Below, piece after piece: positions 34,101 through 40,983 of a DNA stretch of 64,000 bases (position 1 is its first letter; the number at the start of each line of letters is the position of its first letter). Made by a program: the position numbers and the translations under genes. The stretch spans positions 434,001 through 498,000 of the forward strand of contig NZ_SGWW01000002.1 in NCBI RefSeq assembly GCF_004216575.1. The letters run 5' to 3'. The notes below the pieces were generated by a model, which had not been told where the DNA came from, ran no database searches, and was given only the letters and a program-made list of their open reading frames with translations. Source of the DNA: Microcella putealis (GTDB taxonomy: Bacteria > Actinomycetota > Actinomycetes > Actinomycetales > Microbacteriaceae).

Positions 34101-34472
34101 GAGGATGACGGTGTAGTTGCGGTCGTCGCGCAGCCCCACGGGGCGGGATGTGCCGGTGGTTTCGTTGCGCTCAGACTTGTAGTGCCCTTCGACGTAGCTG
34201 CGGAGCGTGCGTTCGCGGGCGTCGGCTCCGGCGGCTTTGTTGTAGGCGATGCGGTTCGCGGGTAACAGCAGGGTGGTGATGGCGTCGACGAGGGTCGATT
34301 TTCCGCTGCCAATGTCGCCGGTGAGCAGTGACGTGGAGCCGTTGGGGCTCACGGTGTAGACGCGCTTGTCGAATGTGCCCCAGTTGAATACTTCGATGCG
34401 ATGGAGTCGGTAGCCCGTGGTGTGGTGGGCGGCCGCGGGTGCGTCGAGCGCGCTGAAGAGCGTGTCGGTCAT
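31101..34472 (-). CDS. jetC: Wadjet protein JetC, SMC-like ATPase
   Basis: 1123 residues. Walker A 'SLLTGDIGSGKSTLVDAITT' at about residue 50, two long coiled-coil arms (roughly residues 270-460 and 600-850), a hinge-like globular region between them, ABC signature 'KSGGQKEKLAYTILAASLAY' near residue 1015 and Walker B 'FRFAVIDEAFGRGSD' near residue 1050. Loop-extruding motor of the anti-plasmid complex, MukB-like in plan. Overlaps jetB and jetD by four bases each. Confidence 0.95.
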   Translation of the reverse strand: MTDTLFSALDAPAAAHHTTGYRLHRIEVFNWGTFDKRVYTVSPNGSTSLLTGDIGSGKSTLVDAITTLLLPANRIAYNKAAGADARERTLRSYVEGHYKSERNETTGTSRPVGLRDDRNYTVILGMFVNDGHAETVTLAQVFHQKNRAGQPDRFFVTATHPLSIDGDFTDFGTDLNALRARLRSAGATIDTSYPEYQRRVRRLLGIASEQAMELFHQTVSMKSVGNLNDFVRQHMLEPADTDTRIRAIITHYTDLVKAHDAVRTATEQLAVLNPLVEAADRYDEAHRKNADHRDQRDALTPYIAEQVRAIIAAELAECDAQHNALRDETETVDRARAELVPRRDALTLQRAGAGGDRLRDIEADIQRLQVELNKRVERRNRFAGLLADADLPPVDDAQQFSMRRDDIEQRLTELEQQSAADALRREPLIERRIDARRARDAAGLEIASLRQRRNSLPLDLERVRDELCSSVNLNPHEVPYIAELIDVAPAESEWRAAAERVLRGFALTMLVPTAHYAAVSRWVNANRLHTKLVYRRVAERGVHAVPTPRIGRRLVDIIAIESGPFADYLAVELAQRADHVLAETVDELQREHRAVTREGLIKSGDRHEKDDRADTLSPRNWVLGRDNGHKLAVLEGEHDSLGGELSRLDAEIAAIAAGDDARRRISTALTGLREYRSWPDLDTEAANENLRRLSDEQQLLISGSDKLRAIDALLDDIDAEDAALRERLTALATRIGEIKKHAETIAERDRREAAALHAMGDDIVSQARTHYAELATRHGGTPLTTVTHCDTARTTISEALSASIDRTQREMQGYITSIQNQMNEFLRTWPAHRAELDADVLSLPAYRELHATVLRDDLPRFEAEFRHQLTTNAVRELASFSSWLTRQAGEIRDRIDRINDALRAIDYTDGRIIQLVLEPTVNSEVRQFRADMREATSDALGTDDRADHVEHRFEQIRRLIERFSGREGHADADKVWLKRVTDVRNWFTFAASEQDRETGDEYEHYTDSDGKSGGQKEKLAYTILAASLAYQFGLEWGVEKSRDFRFAVIDEAFGRGSDVSTRYALELFAKLGLQLLIVTPLQKVHIIEPYVSTIGFVDNPTGAASRVHTMTIEEFRERRRASS

Positions 34473-35062
34473 GAGGGTGCCCCTGTCGAGTTGGCGGCGT
34501 ACTGCGCGAGACGCTCGGCGAAGTCGCCCAGGGCGTGCGCATCGACGTAGGCCTTGAGTATTCGCCGCACCTCGTAGTGCCCGGGTTGGGCGCGCAGCTC
34601 GCGAAGGAACCCGAGTTCGACGACTTTCTTGATCGTGGTCTCTGCGGCGTCGACGCTGCGCGCCTCGTTGCTCGTCGTGGCGTGAAAGACACGGATCATC
34701 TCGATGAGCCTGTCGCGCGTGATCACGAGGGATCCGCTGTCGCCGTCTGACTCGAACTCTGCGAGCCGCTTGCGGAGGATGACGAGCAGCACGCTCACGG
34801 GGTAACTGAGGGCGTGTCGGCGCACGAGCCGTGGCAGGGGTTCGTCTCCGTCGGCGGTTTCGCGCGTGGCGAGGTAGGCGTATCCCTCGGTGTCGTCAAC
34901 GACCACATCGATGCCGATTGTGCGGAAGTGGTCGGCGACGTGACTGCCGTGCCGGTGGAGTGTCTGCCACACGGTTTCGTGGGCGGTGATGTCTCGGTAG
35001 ACCACGTCTCTCATGAGGTGGATGATCGCGGTCGCGATGGCGTGCTCGTCAGGGTTTGTCAT
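34469..35062 (-). CDS. jetB: Wadjet protein JetB (DUF4194), MukE-like subunit
   Basis: 197 residues. DUF4194-type winged-helix subunit that binds the kleisin JetA. Visible landmarks are 'IATAIIHLMRDVVYRD' near the start, 'HALSYPVSVLLVILRKRLAE' and 'LVITRDRLIEMIRVF'. Overlaps jetA and jetC by four bases each. Confidence 0.93.
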   Translation of the reverse strand: MTNPDEHAIATAIIHLMRDVVYRDITAHETVWQTLHRHGSHVADHFRTIGIDVVVDDTEGYAYLATRETADGDEPLPRLVRRHALSYPVSVLLVILRKRLAEFESDGDSGSLVITRDRLIEMIRVFHATTSNEARSVDAAETTIKKVVELGFLRELRAQPGHYEVRRILKAYVDAHALGDFAERLAQYAANSTGAPS

Positions 35063-36483
35063 GGTCGGCTCACGGTGACGTGACGCATGCGCACGATCTT
35101 GGGGTTGCCGGCGCTGTCGTCGTAGGGAATGGTCGTGGTCTCGTCGTCGATGCGGATGGCGATGTCGTCGGCGTCGAGGCTGAGGTAGCCGAGAATTTCG
35201 GCGATGCCGTGCTGTACGGGGCGCTGTTGAATGATGTCGCTGAGGGAGGCGCTCGTGCGCGGGGGCACGAGTTCGCGCACGGTGTCGGCGAGGCGTGCGG
35301 TGTCGATGTAGCGCTGCGCGAGCAGGGTTTCGAGGTCGGCGGGGTCGCTGGTGTCGGGCTCGACGAGGCTGTCGACTCGCGTTTCGGGCTGCGGGTCGTA
35401 GAGGGGGCGTTCGAGCGGAAGGCTGATGGGCACCCCGGGCGCGTTGACGGTGAGGCCGATATCCGCCGGCGGCGTTTCGCGCACTGCGAGGGCCGCCGTT
35501 TCGATGCCGCGGACGAGTTGCATGATGCGCTTGTTTTCGAGCCAGACGTGGTCGTCGAGGAAGCGGCGTAGTTGCTCGGAGAGGGTGCGCACGGTGTGCT
35601 GGGTGCGTTCGGCGGCGTCGAGCCAGTCATGGTGCACGGTGCGCAGTCGCCGGTCGGTGGCGATGATCGGCATGCGGTGTACCGCGTCGAGCATCTGGTC
35701 GAGTTCGGTCTGGCTGTCTTCTGAGAGCAGGAAGTCGTAGAACGCTTGGAAGCTGCGCCCCTGGTCGGAGGCGGTGATGTCGGCGCGACTGGAGATCAGT
35801 TCGGCGAGCAGTTCGCCTTTGCCGCCCTCCCACCGGGCGATCTTTTCTCGAGCGCTTCGGTCGAGCGCACGGAAGTTGTCTTCGACTTCGCGGAAGTCGG
35901 CGAGCAGCTCGCGGGCGGTCGCTGCGACCTGTTGGTAGCGATCGCGCAGCGCGGTCTCGTCGAGCGTTCGAATGATGCCGTTGCGTGCATCCGCCAGTTC
36001 GGCGTCGATGGCGGCGCGGCGCCGCTCGAGTTCGGCGATGCGCGTCTCGGGGTCGGTTTCTGCGCCGTGCACGATCTGGCGGAGCAGATCGATCACCGTG
36101 TGCAGACGTGATTCGGTGCCGATGAAGGTGCGGGCGCGCATGCCCTCGACCCACGCGTAGGCCTTGTGTAGCGCCGGGGTCGCGTCGTAGTGCACCTGGT
36201 CAGATCCCACAGGGTAGTGCCGCCGAAGCCACCCCGCGTCGGCTGCCGACCAGTCGTCGAGGTAGGTCGATGCGTCGTTCGTGTACCGGCCGGGGTCGGT
36301 GCGGTGGAGGTCGTACAGGTAATCGTCGAGACGTGATTCGATCGTGCTGGCCGGAACGGCGGCGCGGTTCTCGTCGACGAAGTAGGGCCCGAGAAATGAC
36401 AGCACGAGCGGCGCGTTGTGCGCACGCATGAGGCGCCAGGCGGGGTGCCGTTCGCGCAACCGGTCGATGTCGTCGAGGTCCAT
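35059..36483 (-). CDS. jetA: Wadjet protein JetA (DUF3375), kleisin subunit
   Basis: 474 residues from ATG at 36483 (a GTG 33 bases upstream is an alternative). DUF3375 kleisin: N-terminal 'RERHPAWRLMRAHNAPLVLS', a conserved 'RTFIGTESRLHTVIDLLRQI' near residue 120, central coiled coil, and C-terminal 'ILGYLSLDADDIAIRI'. A TAGGGT -10 box on the minus strand (36499-36494) gives a leader of only about 4 bases. The operon jetA-B-C-D runs unbroken with four-base overlaps, the type I Wadjet order. Confidence 0.93.
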   Translation of the reverse strand: MDLDDIDRLRERHPAWRLMRAHNAPLVLSFLGPYFVDENRAAVPASTIESRLDDYLYDLHRTDPGRYTNDASTYLDDWSAADAGWLRRHYPVGSDQVHYDATPALHKAYAWVEGMRARTFIGTESRLHTVIDLLRQIVHGAETDPETRIAELERRRAAIDAELADARNGIIRTLDETALRDRYQQVAATARELLADFREVEDNFRALDRSAREKIARWEGGKGELLAELISSRADITASDQGRSFQAFYDFLLSEDSQTELDQMLDAVHRMPIIATDRRLRTVHHDWLDAAERTQHTVRTLSEQLRRFLDDHVWLENKRIMQLVRGIETAALAVRETPPADIGLTVNAPGVPISLPLERPLYDPQPETRVDSLVEPDTSDPADLETLLAQRYIDTARLADTVRELVPPRTSASLSDIIQQRPVQHGIAEILGYLSLDADDIAIRIDDETTTIPYDDSAGNPKIVRMRHVTVSRP

Positions 36484-36534
36484 GGTGCTTGCCACCCTAT
36501 GGGCGACCACCGACATCGCCGGAGTGATTCTCGT

Positions 36535-36936
36535 CTACTCGCCCCGAATCAGCGGAAGCATATGCTCCGTGATCAGCGGTGCCACCGGAACCGTCTCAAG
36601 CTCGGCGCGGCTCAGCCACCGCACGTCGTCGATTTCGGCGGCCGCGGCGATGGGCCCGTCGATGCGCGCCCGAAACACGTCGGCGACGAGCGTCGCCCCG
36701 GCCTCGTTGGCGGCGGGCGCCGTGAACTGCCCGAGCGGCTCTAACTCGTCGGGGCGGATGCTCGCCCCAATTTCTTCGCGCAGCTCACGACTGAGCGTCT
36801 CGGCCGCCGTCTCACCCGCCTCGGGCTTGCCCCCCGGCTGCATATAGACGGAGGTCCCCCGCTTCCGCACCACGAGCAGCCTGCCGATGTTGTCAACAAC
36901 GAGCGCCGCCGACACCCGTATCGTCTGCCCGCTCAC
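36535..36936 (-). CDS. NUDIX hydrolase
   Basis: 133 residues from GTG at 36936. Canonical Nudix box 'GGKPEAGETAAETLSRELRE' then EIGA. The short single-domain form resembles MutT/8-oxo-dGTPase-like members ('LLVVRKRGTSVYMQPGGKPE'), substrate unknown. It reads toward the Wadjet operon with a 51-base gap to jetA and could be its upstream partner or an unrelated neighbour. Confidence 0.9.
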   Translation of the reverse strand: MSGQTIRVSAALVVDNIGRLLVVRKRGTSVYMQPGGKPEAGETAAETLSRELREEIGASIRPDELEPLGQFTAPAANEAGATLVADVFRARIDGPIAAAAEIDDVRWLSRAELETVPVAPLITEHMLPLIRGE

Positions 36937-36986
36937 GCCCCCACTCTGCCACCCCACCCCGGTTCGGCCACCCCCGCCAATACCGC

Positions 36987-36992
36987 TAGACT
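36987..36992 (+). promoter_or_regulatory. -10 box for tRNA-Pro
   Basis: TAGACT 26 bases before the mature 5' end of the tRNA. No convincing -35. Confidence 0.4.
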
Positions 36993-37018
36993 CTCCTACG
37001 GCCTCACGGGGCCAGCCA

Positions 37019-37092
<74 letters not shown>

Positions 37093-37093
37093 C

Positions 37094-37136
37094 AAATGAC
37101 GAAACCCTCCCGCTCTGCGGGAGGGTTTCGTCATTT
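37094..37136. terminator. strong intrinsic terminator after tRNA-Pro
   Basis: A perfect 20-base stem (37094-37113 with 37117-37136) and a TCT loop. It starts with AAATGACGAAACC, so the RNA ends in GUUUCGUCAUUU, and the symmetry makes it usable from both strands. It starts 2 bases after the tRNA. Confidence 0.9.
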
Positions 37137-37231
37137 CCCGGCGATAAACATTGCACCTGCGAGCAGGTGGGCCCACGCCGCGCGAGGGGCCCCGGGCGCG
37201 GCCCCGCCGCGTCTGGGGGAGCCGGTGGGGA

Positions 37232-37250
37232 CAAATCCTGTCAGCCCGAC
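37232..37250 (+). repeat. direct repeat, copy 2 (att-like)
   Basis: Exact second copy of the 19 bases at 37075-37093, no longer part of a tRNA. The 138 bases between the copies hold only the terminator and a GC-rich stretch, so any element once between them has been lost, or its distal end lies elsewhere. Confidence 0.75.
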
Positions 37251-37261
37251 TACGCCCTGTC

Positions 37262-37441
37262 TCAGGACATAGGAAGCCCTCGAACCCGCTGGATCGGGGG
37301 TTTTTTGTTTGCACGAGGGACTCGGGCTCGGCCAGTGGATCGATAGCCGCGGCTGGTGTCGATGGTGAGTTCTCCGAACACTTCGCCGGTGGCGGCGTTC
37401 ATGATGGCGACATCGAGGTCGTTGACGCGAACTTTGACGGT
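37262..37441 (-). pseudogene. IS481-family transposase C-terminal remnant
   Basis: Minus-strand frame ending in TGA at 37262-37264. It reads 'VKVRVNDLDVAIMNAATGEV' then 'FGELTIDTSRGYRSTGRA', the typical DDE transposase tail of IS481 elements (strands with 'DLDVxIxNAxTGE', then 'LTxDxxRxYxxTGR'). Stop codons close the frame upstream near 37441, so the catalytic domain is missing. A weak terminator-like AACCC/GGGTT stem with a T6 run (37283-37306) lies inside on the plus strand. Confidence 0.7.
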
Positions 37442-37578
37442 TCACGTTCAGTAACGCAAAAGTGGTGCGCGTTGCCTTTCGCCCCTCATCTGCGGGTGGC
37501 TGTGAAGCATGAGCGCGATACTTACAAGACCGGCGGTGCCGTAGAAAATACAAGGCCGCGTTGACCAACGGAGCGAAC

Positions 37579-38250
37579 GTGGTGGATCAGAAGCAGGTTA
37601 TCGTGCCGGACTCCCCGGAGGTTCGTCGTCTCGCCGCACTTGGCAGTCTCAACGCCGATCTCACTGAAGCAGCCCTCGCACTCGGGCTTGTCAGTGAGTA
37701 CACCGAAGCCGACAACGATCACGACCGAGCGCTCTACCGTCAGCTCCTTGCGCTCGCAGTGGTCGTCTATGGTCGGGCGCAGACGAAGTCGGGAGCGCGC
37801 AAAGCTCTCTGGTCGTACGTTACGGTGCCGCCGAACCTGGAGTCCACGCACGACCAGGTCATGAAGTTCCGTAACCGGACCATCGCCCACTCGGAGAGCG
37901 AGAACGAGAGCACATACGTCATGGCCGATCTCGCTTCGGATGGTGGGCCGATTACCGTCGAACGCGCTCTCGTAATCACCGCTGCTTCGCCGTCGCCGCG
38001 CACGTTCGTGCACCGCTTCCAGGCGCTCGTTGCAGAGCTTCAGGTGCTGCTCAGGACGAAGATTGAGGTGGCGCGAGCCGCAGTCATCGCCTTGATCGAT
38101 ACCCAGCAGAGCGGCGACCTTTGGCGTGAGGGGCGACAGCCGCAATTGGTGCCGCGCCTCATCTCGGATTGGGACCCGGACACTCGGCGGCCTCCCTACC
38201 CGACCAGCCATGAGATCCCGGTATACCTGCTCGAAGATCCGCAGCCCTAG
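37579..38250 (+). CDS. hypothetical protein with HEPN-like RNxxxAH motif
   Basis: 223 residues from GTG at 37579, chosen for the GGAG ribosome-binding site 5 bases upstream (TTG at 37561 is an in-frame alternative). Mostly helical by composition. 'HDQVMKFRNRTIAHSESENE' near residue 98 contains R-N-x3-A-H, a motif typical of HEPN-type ribonucleases and abortive-infection proteins. I do not recognise the family beyond that. First intact gene of the accessory island next to the tRNA-Pro scar, with lower GC than the core genes. Confidence 0.6.
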   Translation: MVDQKQVIVPDSPEVRRLAALGSLNADLTEAALALGLVSEYTEADNDHDRALYRQLLALAVVVYGRAQTKSGARKALWSYVTVPPNLESTHDQVMKFRNRTIAHSESENESTYVMADLASDGGPITVERALVITAASPSPRTFVHRFQALVAELQVLLRTKIEVARAAVIALIDTQQSGDLWREGRQPQLVPRLISDWDPDTRRPPYPTSHEIPVYLLEDPQP

Positions 38251-38308
38251 CCCGGAGCGCTGATGTCTGTGGCCGCCGGCAGAACGCCAGCGTGTCCCGG
38301 CTCAGTAG

Positions 38309-38569
38309 AAAAACGGTCGCACGCTGCAGCGTGGCGGCAGCAAGCTCCGCTCGAGCTTCAGTGTCTACCTAGCCACCATTCCGGGTCGATACGTCCTTGA
38401 CGCGTCCGGCCAGTTCGCCAGCACCATCGATGGCGACCGTGTCGGCTACCGCATCGTCGACTCGGCCCGGATCGCCAGCCCGATGATCGCTGCGCCGAGG
38501 GTTAGTCTCGCCGTTGTGCTTGTGGTCCCGGCAGTGGCCCTCGGCGACGAGCCATCGTTCCCGAACTGA
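38309..38569 (+). pseudogene. possible gene fragment without a start
   Basis: The stretch 38251-38659 between the flanking genes has no proper gene. One plus-strand frame stays open for 86 codons from just after a TAG (38306-38308) to TGA at 38567-38569. It reads 'RGGSKLRSSFSVYLATIPGR' then 'YVLDASGQFASTIDGDRVGY' and ends in a hydrophobic Ala/Val segment. No start codon near its beginning gives a sensible protein. Most likely a decayed exported protein or chance. Confidence 0.3.
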
Positions 38570-38593
38570 AGCGAGACGAAACGCCTGACTTAA

Positions 38594-38621
38594 AGTAGCG
38601 ATTCTTTCACTCGTCGCGCTA
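38594..38621. promoter_or_regulatory. inverted repeat upstream of 38660 gene
   Basis: GTAGCG (38594-38599) and CGCTAC (38616-38621) with a 16-base spacer, 38 bases before the ATG at 38660. Candidate operator for the XRE-type regulator encoded in the same operon. Weak because the arms are short. Confidence 0.25.
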
Positions 38622-38659
38622 CCCTGGAGATATCACCGGCCGCGAGAGAGGAACCGCAT

Positions 38660-39295
38660 ATGGCGATCCACACCCCGAAGACCCGCGAGGAACTCGCTGG
38701 CCACCTATCTCCGAAGCGACTCACCGCCGAGGTATTCGAGCGTGCCGTGTCCGCCGGTGCCGCCGAGAGCCGCACCTACTCCAAGGGTGCACCGAAGTCC
38801 GCGCCGAACATGACTCGCTGGTTCCGCACGGTGGAGTTCATGCACGACGAGCTGATGCTGCTGAAGCTTGATTGGAAGCGCTCCGACCCGCAGAATCTTC
38901 CGTACTTCTCGCAGGCCGACCTGAACCTTGGGCTCATCGCGAGCAGCGGTGACGAGTTCACAGGCGTGGCTTGGGGTACCCCCAGCACGAAAAACCCGAA
39001 GGGCTCCGCGTTTGCGAAGCGCGTCGACGAGAACGGCCAGGGTGCCCTTTTCGCTCAGCAGACAGCCGACGGCGGCGGGATCGACGTGAAGTACCTCTGG
39101 ATCCTGCTCTACAACGAGCGTGACGGCATGGTCTACCTGGAGCTGTCCCGGCCGAAGTCGATGGCCGGGAAGCAGATCGACAGCTGGCTCGACCGCATCA
39201 TCTTCCCGCCGTTCGATCTTGCGCTCGGCGCCTTCACGTTTGAAGAGACCGAGGCGGACGACGAGAGCTTCGGCTTCACGATCGCCCGTCGCTGA
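38660..39295 (+). CDS. hypothetical protein paired with an XRE-ImmA/IrrE gene
   Basis: 211 residues with a GAGAGAGG ribosome-binding site. Mixed alpha/beta composition, no signal peptide or membrane segment; landmarks 'APNMTRWFRTVEFMHDELML', 'VKYLWILLYNERDGMVYLEL' and 'IIFPPFDLALGAFTFEE'. No family recognised. It lies 19 bases upstream of the HTH-metallopeptidase gene; such two-gene arrangements are common for stress or toxin-antitoxin modules in which the peptidase partner is cleaved or regulated. That role is inference only. Confidence 0.7.
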   Translation: MAIHTPKTREELAGHLSPKRLTAEVFERAVSAGAAESRTYSKGAPKSAPNMTRWFRTVEFMHDELMLLKLDWKRSDPQNLPYFSQADLNLGLIASSGDEFTGVAWGTPSTKNPKGSAFAKRVDENGQGALFAQQTADGGGIDVKYLWILLYNERDGMVYLELSRPKSMAGKQIDSWLDRIIFPPFDLALGAFTFEETEADDESFGFTIARR

Positions 39296-39314
39296 CGGGG
39301 CTGGGTTCCCCACA

Positions 39315-40478
39315 ATGAGCAGTACCTTCATCCCGGCGCGCCTGGAGATGGCGCGCGCCATCCGTCAGATGACGGGCGTTGAGTTGGCTGCGGCCGCGGG
39401 CATCAGCGCGCCCTGGATCTCGCAGATCGAGAACGTCAAGAAGACCCCGGGCCCGGACCTCATCCGGGAGTTCGCCCGCGTCCTCAACTTCCCCGTCGAG
39501 TTCTTTTACCGGCCGGTAAAGAGCCAGCCGCCGCTGGACGCGTTCCACTTTCGCGCGACCTCGAAGCTCGCGAAGAAGGATGAAGCTACGGCGCGTAGTC
39601 TCTCGACACTCGCTATCGAGCTCTCGGATTGGATCGAGACGACGTACCACTCGCCCTCGCCGAACGTTCCGGAGCAGCAAGATCTGATCGGGTCAGACGA
39701 CGAGCTCGCTCCTGAGCAGGCGGCCGAGGCACTGCGCGGCGCATGGGGGCTCGGTGTCGCGCCCATCCCGAACCTGCTGCAGCTCCTGGAGTCGAAGGGG
39801 GCGAAGGTCTACTCGGCCGGTGGTCCACTACAGGCCATTGATGCCTTCTCGTTCCGTCACGGAGCTAGGCCCGTCATATTCCTCAATGTTCACAAATCCG
39901 CTGAGCGACTTCGGTTCGACCTGGCGCACGAACTGGGCCATCTGGTGATGCATGGTGGGTCACTGAACGTCGAGCCCGGCAAGGAGAAAGAGCAGGCCGC
40001 CAACGACTTCGCCAGCTCATTCCTTATGCCGCGTTCCGACGTGATTGGCGCGATTCGAAGCAACAACCTAATGATCGAGGACGTCCTGATGCTGAAGCGC
40101 CGCTGGCGCGTCAGCGCGATGGCACTCAACCTTCGCGCGCACCGGCTCGGCGTCATCTCTGACTGGACCTACAGCACGCTCGCCAAGCAGCTCTCGATGG
40201 CCGGCTTCCGCCGCGGCGAGCCGGGCTCGGATCTACGCGCCGAGTCGTCGAGCCTGCTCACGCAGGTCATGCGCGATATGCGTAACCATGGCCAGGGGTT
40301 CTCAGAACTCGCCCGCCTTCTCGGCGTCCGCGCACAGGATGTTCAAAACCTCATGCTTGGCATCGTGACCTTCGCGATTCAGGGCGACGGGGTTGTGCGA
40401 TCGAGAAGCACTGCCGATCTGCGGGATGCTTCGCTCGCACCGGTGGCCGATCTCGACGCGCGACGCGGGCGTTCCTAG
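39315..40478 (+). CDS. XRE-family HTH / ImmA-IrrE metallopeptidase
   Basis: 387 residues from ATG at 39315. The N-terminal XRE helix-turn-helix is at residues 10-65 ('GVELAAAAGISAPWISQIEN'). The central ImmA/IrrE zinc-peptidase domain has 'RFDLAHELGHLVMH' (HExxH) and the downstream 'EKEQAANDFASSFLMPRSDV' (third ligand region). The C-terminal part is helical. Proteins of this build sense stress or phage and cleave a repressor, or act as antitoxins. In operon with 38660-39295. Confidence 0.9.
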   Translation: MSSTFIPARLEMARAIRQMTGVELAAAAGISAPWISQIENVKKTPGPDLIREFARVLNFPVEFFYRPVKSQPPLDAFHFRATSKLAKKDEATARSLSTLAIELSDWIETTYHSPSPNVPEQQDLIGSDDELAPEQAAEALRGAWGLGVAPIPNLLQLLESKGAKVYSAGGPLQAIDAFSFRHGARPVIFLNVHKSAERLRFDLAHELGHLVMHGGSLNVEPGKEKEQAANDFASSFLMPRSDVIGAIRSNNLMIEDVLMLKRRWRVSAMALNLRAHRLGVISDWTYSTLAKQLSMAGFRRGEPGSDLRAESSSLLTQVMRDMRNHGQGFSELARLLGVRAQDVQNLMLGIVTFAIQGDGVVRSRSTADLRDASLAPVADLDARRGRS

Positions 40479-40559
40479 TTCCGGTTCAGCCCGTGACGTC
40501 GGCTGTCCGGCACGTCCTGGAAGTGGCTTTCGGCCGCGTCGATGTCCCATGTCGGAGTG

Positions 40560-40897
40560 GTTGGAACCTTCTCTCGCTGTCCGCTCACCCCTCCACGGCC
40601 AACACGAACATCTTCGATAACGGCAAGCAGCTTGGTGGCAATCAGCCGCTCCTGCTTCGTATCCTCGCGCCGCTTGTTCCGTCGCACCCCCCGGAGGGCG
40701 GTGCCGATTCGATGCTGTACGCGACCACGCGAGCGGATGTCGTCCATGGCGGCTACTACGGCCTCGAGAAGGGAATGACCGGCCCTCCGGCGCAGGCGAA
40801 GCTCCCCAAGCGTGCCCAGGACGAAGCGGTCGCGGCCCGCCTATGGGAGACCGCAGAACTTCGGACTGGCGCATCCGTTGACGAGTTCGTGAAGTAG
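40560..40897 (+). pseudogene. C-terminal fragment of a short-chain dehydrogenase
   Basis: Only the last roughly 110 codons remain, ending with TAG at 40895-40897. Clear SDR tail: 'SLSAHPSTANTNIFDNG', 'LRILAPLVPSHPPEGGADSM' then LYATT, 'GGYYGLEKGMTGPPAQAKLP' and 'AVAARLWETAELRTG'. The cofactor and catalytic parts are absent and the frame just upstream is the end of the XRE-ImmA gene region, so a recombination event cut into a larger gene here. Confidence 0.75.
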
Positions 40898-40983
40898 TCC
40901 GTCGCGATCCCTCGGCGATTCGGGGTCGACCTCCCATGGGGTCGGCTCCGATTCTTCGTTGTGGCAGAAGTTCGCTCTGACGA

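Noticed and set aside
32559..34265. 568-codon plus-strand open frame opposite jetC
   Set aside because: Lies entirely inside the well-supported jetC gene, has no family motif and no ribosome-binding site; a high-GC shadow.
40493..40560. GTG at 40493 as the start of a complete protein reaching 40897
   Set aside because: The first 20 or so codons do not resemble an SDR N-terminus and the cofactor domain is missing; the piece is a truncated gene.
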